From: an uncultured Lachnospiraceae bacterium
Lineage (GTDB): Bacteria > Bacillota > Clostridia > Lachnospirales > Lachnospiraceae
DNA length: 64,000 nucleotides
Direction of reading: 5' to 3'
Assembly: GCA_934432595.1 (NCBI GenBank)
Contig: CAKRYR010000003.1
Span: forward strand, 124,001-188,000
The notes under the pieces are model-generated. The model saw only the letters and a program-made list of their open reading frames with translations, was not told where the DNA came from and searched no databases. Positions 62,093 to 64,000 of this stretch are shown here, one piece after another. Within the stretch, counting starts at the first letter, position 1. The number at the start of each line of letters is the position of its first letter. A program made the translations under genes and the position numbers.

Positions 62093-63068
62093 ATTTCACC
62101 TCCGGAATAACTCGCAATGATACAGTATCTTTTCTACGTATAGTCTTAAAAATATCCTCTATCTGATGATAGTAATAATAAGTTTCAATAGGACCTTTAT
62201 GCCCAAGATAATTGCTTAGATATGGCATCATAACATTAATTGATACACCACTTTCTATCCAAAGATTTATTCTTTTAATAACGAATGCATGCCTTAAACA
62301 ATGTACTGTAGGTTTCTTTTTACACATTTTTGATGCATTTGTAGAATTCCAAAATTCATTAAATTTGCGATCAACAGATGTCTTAAGTATATGATTATCC
62401 GGATTCCTTCCTGGAAATAACCACTCTGTTTTATTACTTCCAAGGTCATCAAGCAACCATTTTAAATAGTCAGAGCAAAGTTTTTGTAGATCCGTTGATA
62501 AATATACTATACGTTCTTTATTTCCTTTAGTATTATGAAGGGTTATACAACCATTAATAAGATCTACATTTTGAATTTTTAAAGAACACGCTTCATTATT
62601 ACGTAAACCACAACAATAAATAAGTCGAAATAGAACTTTGTATTCTTGTGCCATCCTATTAAATGTAGTTGCAAATGTTGGAATTGATTTATATAAATCA
62701 ATCTGTTCAAAAAATTCACAAATATCATTATCTGTCATTAAATATGGTACAACTTTCTCGGGCTTTGGTAGATTAGTAGGAATATAGCTTTTAAATCCTA
62801 ATGAATTAATATATATACTAAAACCTCTTAAAGCCTGAAGACGATTATTTTGAGTAGTTTTTGTTTCTGTACTTGATTTGGCACCCCATTTATTAAATAA
62901 AGTCTTGGTAATCACGGGTTCTATTACATTTGCACAAACACAATACTGGTCAAAACGATATAGCCAATAAGCAGGATTATCATATTTAAAACCTGCATCT
63001 CTATGTATTTGTATATATTCATTTAAGAAATCAGCAAACACACTTGTATATTCATATTTTTTATGCAT
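62082..63068 (-). CDS. tyrosine recombinase, second gene of a RIT-type trio
   Basis: 328 residues from ATG 63068 (SD GGGAGGTG). Catalytic set: Arg (CCGLRNNEACSL), Lys (TKGNKERIVYL), HCLRHAFV (His-x-x-Arg), His (YLGHKGPIET) and Tyr (YYYYH). The N-terminal SAM-like domain spans about 5-110. Overlaps its neighbours by 8 and 11 bases, so the three are one translationally coupled unit. Confidence 0.93.
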   Translation of the reverse strand: MHKKYEYTSVFADFLNEYIQIHRDAGFKYDNPAYWLYRFDQYCVCANVIEPVITKTLFNKWGAKSSTETKTTQNNRLQALRGFSIYINSLGFKSYIPTNLPKPEKVVPYLMTDNDICEFFEQIDLYKSIPTFATTFNRMAQEYKVLFRLIYCCGLRNNEACSLKIQNVDLINGCITLHNTKGNKERIVYLSTDLQKLCSDYLKWLLDDLGSNKTEWLFPGRNPDNHILKTSVDRKFNEFWNSTNASKMCKKKPTVHCLRHAFVIKRINLWIESGVSINVMMPYLSNYLGHKGPIETYYYYHQIEDIFKTIRRKDTVSLRVIPEVKYED

Positions 63069-64000
63069 TGAAAGCACCTCCCTTATAGACGATATTAGTT
63101 TCTGCCATAGATAATGCACAAAGACGCATTCTTTTTTCATCAAGAGATAAATATTTATGCACAGTTTCATTTGTAGAATGACCTAGAGAATCAGATATCA
63201 ATTCAACTTTAGTATTACCTTCTAAAAGTTGTGTTGCAAATGTTTTTCTCAAAGAATGGAACTTACAACACTCATTATAAGGAATTGACAAGAAACGTTT
63301 TAGTGCACTCCTACATACGCCACTTTGAATTCGGTCATAAGGTGCTTCATGACGAATAAATACAAAAGGTTCCGAACTGTTAAGTCTACCATCACGTATA
63401 TATTTAAATAGAATATTTCCTGTTTTTATAGGCATAGGCATTGAGATTAATTTACCTGTTTTTTGTTGAACAATACATATACATTTTTCTTTCCAATCAA
63501 TATTTTCAAATCGTAATGAAGAAATATCTGAAGCTCTAAACCCCATTGTAAGTCCAATACAAACCATTGCATAATCTCTTAAAGCCTTTGGATTAAGAGC
63601 ATTTGGGTCGACATCCCAAATGCTTGCTACTTCTTCTTTTGAAAGAGTTTGTACAAGGGCAGTTCTAGATGAAGCAATAGTAGGTAAAGATTTATATATA
63701 TAAGGATCATCTATTATTTTCTGCTCATACAAATATATTAAAAAGCTTCTTATCCTGCAATTATATGCTGCTTTTCCTTCAGGGGTAGTATGTAAATCTT
63801 GATGATTAAAGTTCTTTAGTATTGTTTGTGATATATCACAAAAATCATTAATACCTATTTCTTGAAGGTATTTACAAAATCGTAAATTACTAGATCTATG
63901 CATTGCTATGATTGAATTATTAAAACCTTCTCGTTTTAATAATTCAAGATAATCTTTTAATGGTTCAGCTTGCCACATAGGTAATAAATCAATTGTTTGT
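63061..64000 (-). CDS. tyrosine recombinase, first gene of a RIT-type trio (5' end beyond window)
   Basis: At least 305 residues. Catalytic set: Arg (TMGFRASDISSL), Lys (QKTGKLISM), HSLRKTFA, LGHSTNETV and Tyr (HKYLSLD). The first in-window ATG (63978) has no SD and the frame stays open to the edge, so the true start probably lies outside. The N-terminal domain (LKREGFNNSIIAMHRSSNLR) is largely present. Confidence 0.88.
   Translation of the reverse strand, partial: QTIDLLPMWQAEPLKDYLELLKREGFNNSIIAMHRSSNLRFCKYLQEIGINDFCDISQTILKNFNHQDLHTTPEGKAAYNCRIRSFLIYLYEQKIIDDPYIYKSLPTIASSRTALVQTLSKEEVASIWDVDPNALNPKALRDYAMVCIGLTMGFRASDISSLRFENIDWKEKCICIVQQKTGKLISMPMPIKTGNILFKYIRDGRLNSSEPFVFIRHEAPYDRIQSGVCRSALKRFLSIPYNECCKFHSLRKTFATQLLEGNTKVELISDSLGHSTNETVHKYLSLDEKRMRLCALSMAETNIVYKGGAFNA

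Overview
The window is AT-rich DNA from an anaerobic low-GC Firmicute. It looks like a Clostridia member, most likely close to Lachnospiraceae. This rests on the gene repertoire: a sodium-pumping biotin decarboxylase, FabK as enoyl-ACP reductase, a BspA-type LRR protein, CopA with a C-terminal CopZ-like domain, and a trio of tyrosine recombinases. It also rests on classical SD sequences and sigma-A type promoters. The taxonomic placement is inference. No rRNA, tRNA or CRISPR array was found.

Layout. 1-2.8 kb: a membrane protein, a DUF3887 alpha/beta hydrolase without its nucleophile serine, and a TepA/ClpP-like protease. 3.1-6.0 kb: a CsoR-controlled copper operon, csoR-copA, with a CopZ-like domain fused to CopA that also has its own internal start site. 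6.2-16 kb: translation and RNA housekeeping on the minus strand (pnp, rpsO, trmD, rimM, a TatD-linked radical SAM protein, a pyridoxamine kinase, khpA, rpsP, ffh, ylxM). 16.1-21 kb: a five-gene Na+-translocating decarboxylase operon that carries both an oxaloacetate/pyruvate-type and a methylmalonyl-CoA-type carboxyltransferase, sharing one biotin carrier and one beta pump.

21-23 kb is a gene graveyard: a large foldback element, a broken IS30-type transposase, two YcaO (azoline-forming RiPP enzyme) fragments, and between them an acetyltransferase frameshifted in a run of eight A. 23.3-33 kb: a CorC/CNNM transporter, a membrane GGDEF protein, an ABC-F ATPase with a structured leader, a DUF1653 protein, and a lytic transglycosylase beside an 1106-residue LRR-fibronectin protein, neither with a signal peptide. 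33-43.6 kb: an acyl-CoA synthetase and the type II fatty acid operon acpP-fabK-fabD-fabG-fabF-accB-fabZ-accC-accD-accA. Its promoter lies beside two 21-bp tandem repeats and a hairpin.

43.7-53 kb: a heterodimeric ABC exporter, a D-Ala-D-Ala carboxypeptidase whose start codon lies inside a 26-bp inverted repeat, and a signalling operon. That operon encodes a membrane protein, a PP2C phosphatase, and a Ser/Thr kinase fused across the membrane to a solute-binding-like domain. 53-53.8 kb holds two more large foldback elements that share a core with the one at 21.4 kb. 53.8-60.9 kb is accessory: a nucleoside phosphorylase, a decayed alpha/beta hydrolase, an operon of a secreted protein plus a two-permease ABC system with an internal attenuator, a frameshifted VanZ gene and an IS66 fragment. 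60.9 kb to the edge holds three overlapping intact tyrosine recombinases, typical of a recombinase-in-trio (RIT) element, whose boundary appears to cut the IS66 fragment.

A 17-nt leader motif with an SD at its end recurs directly upstream of four unrelated genes.
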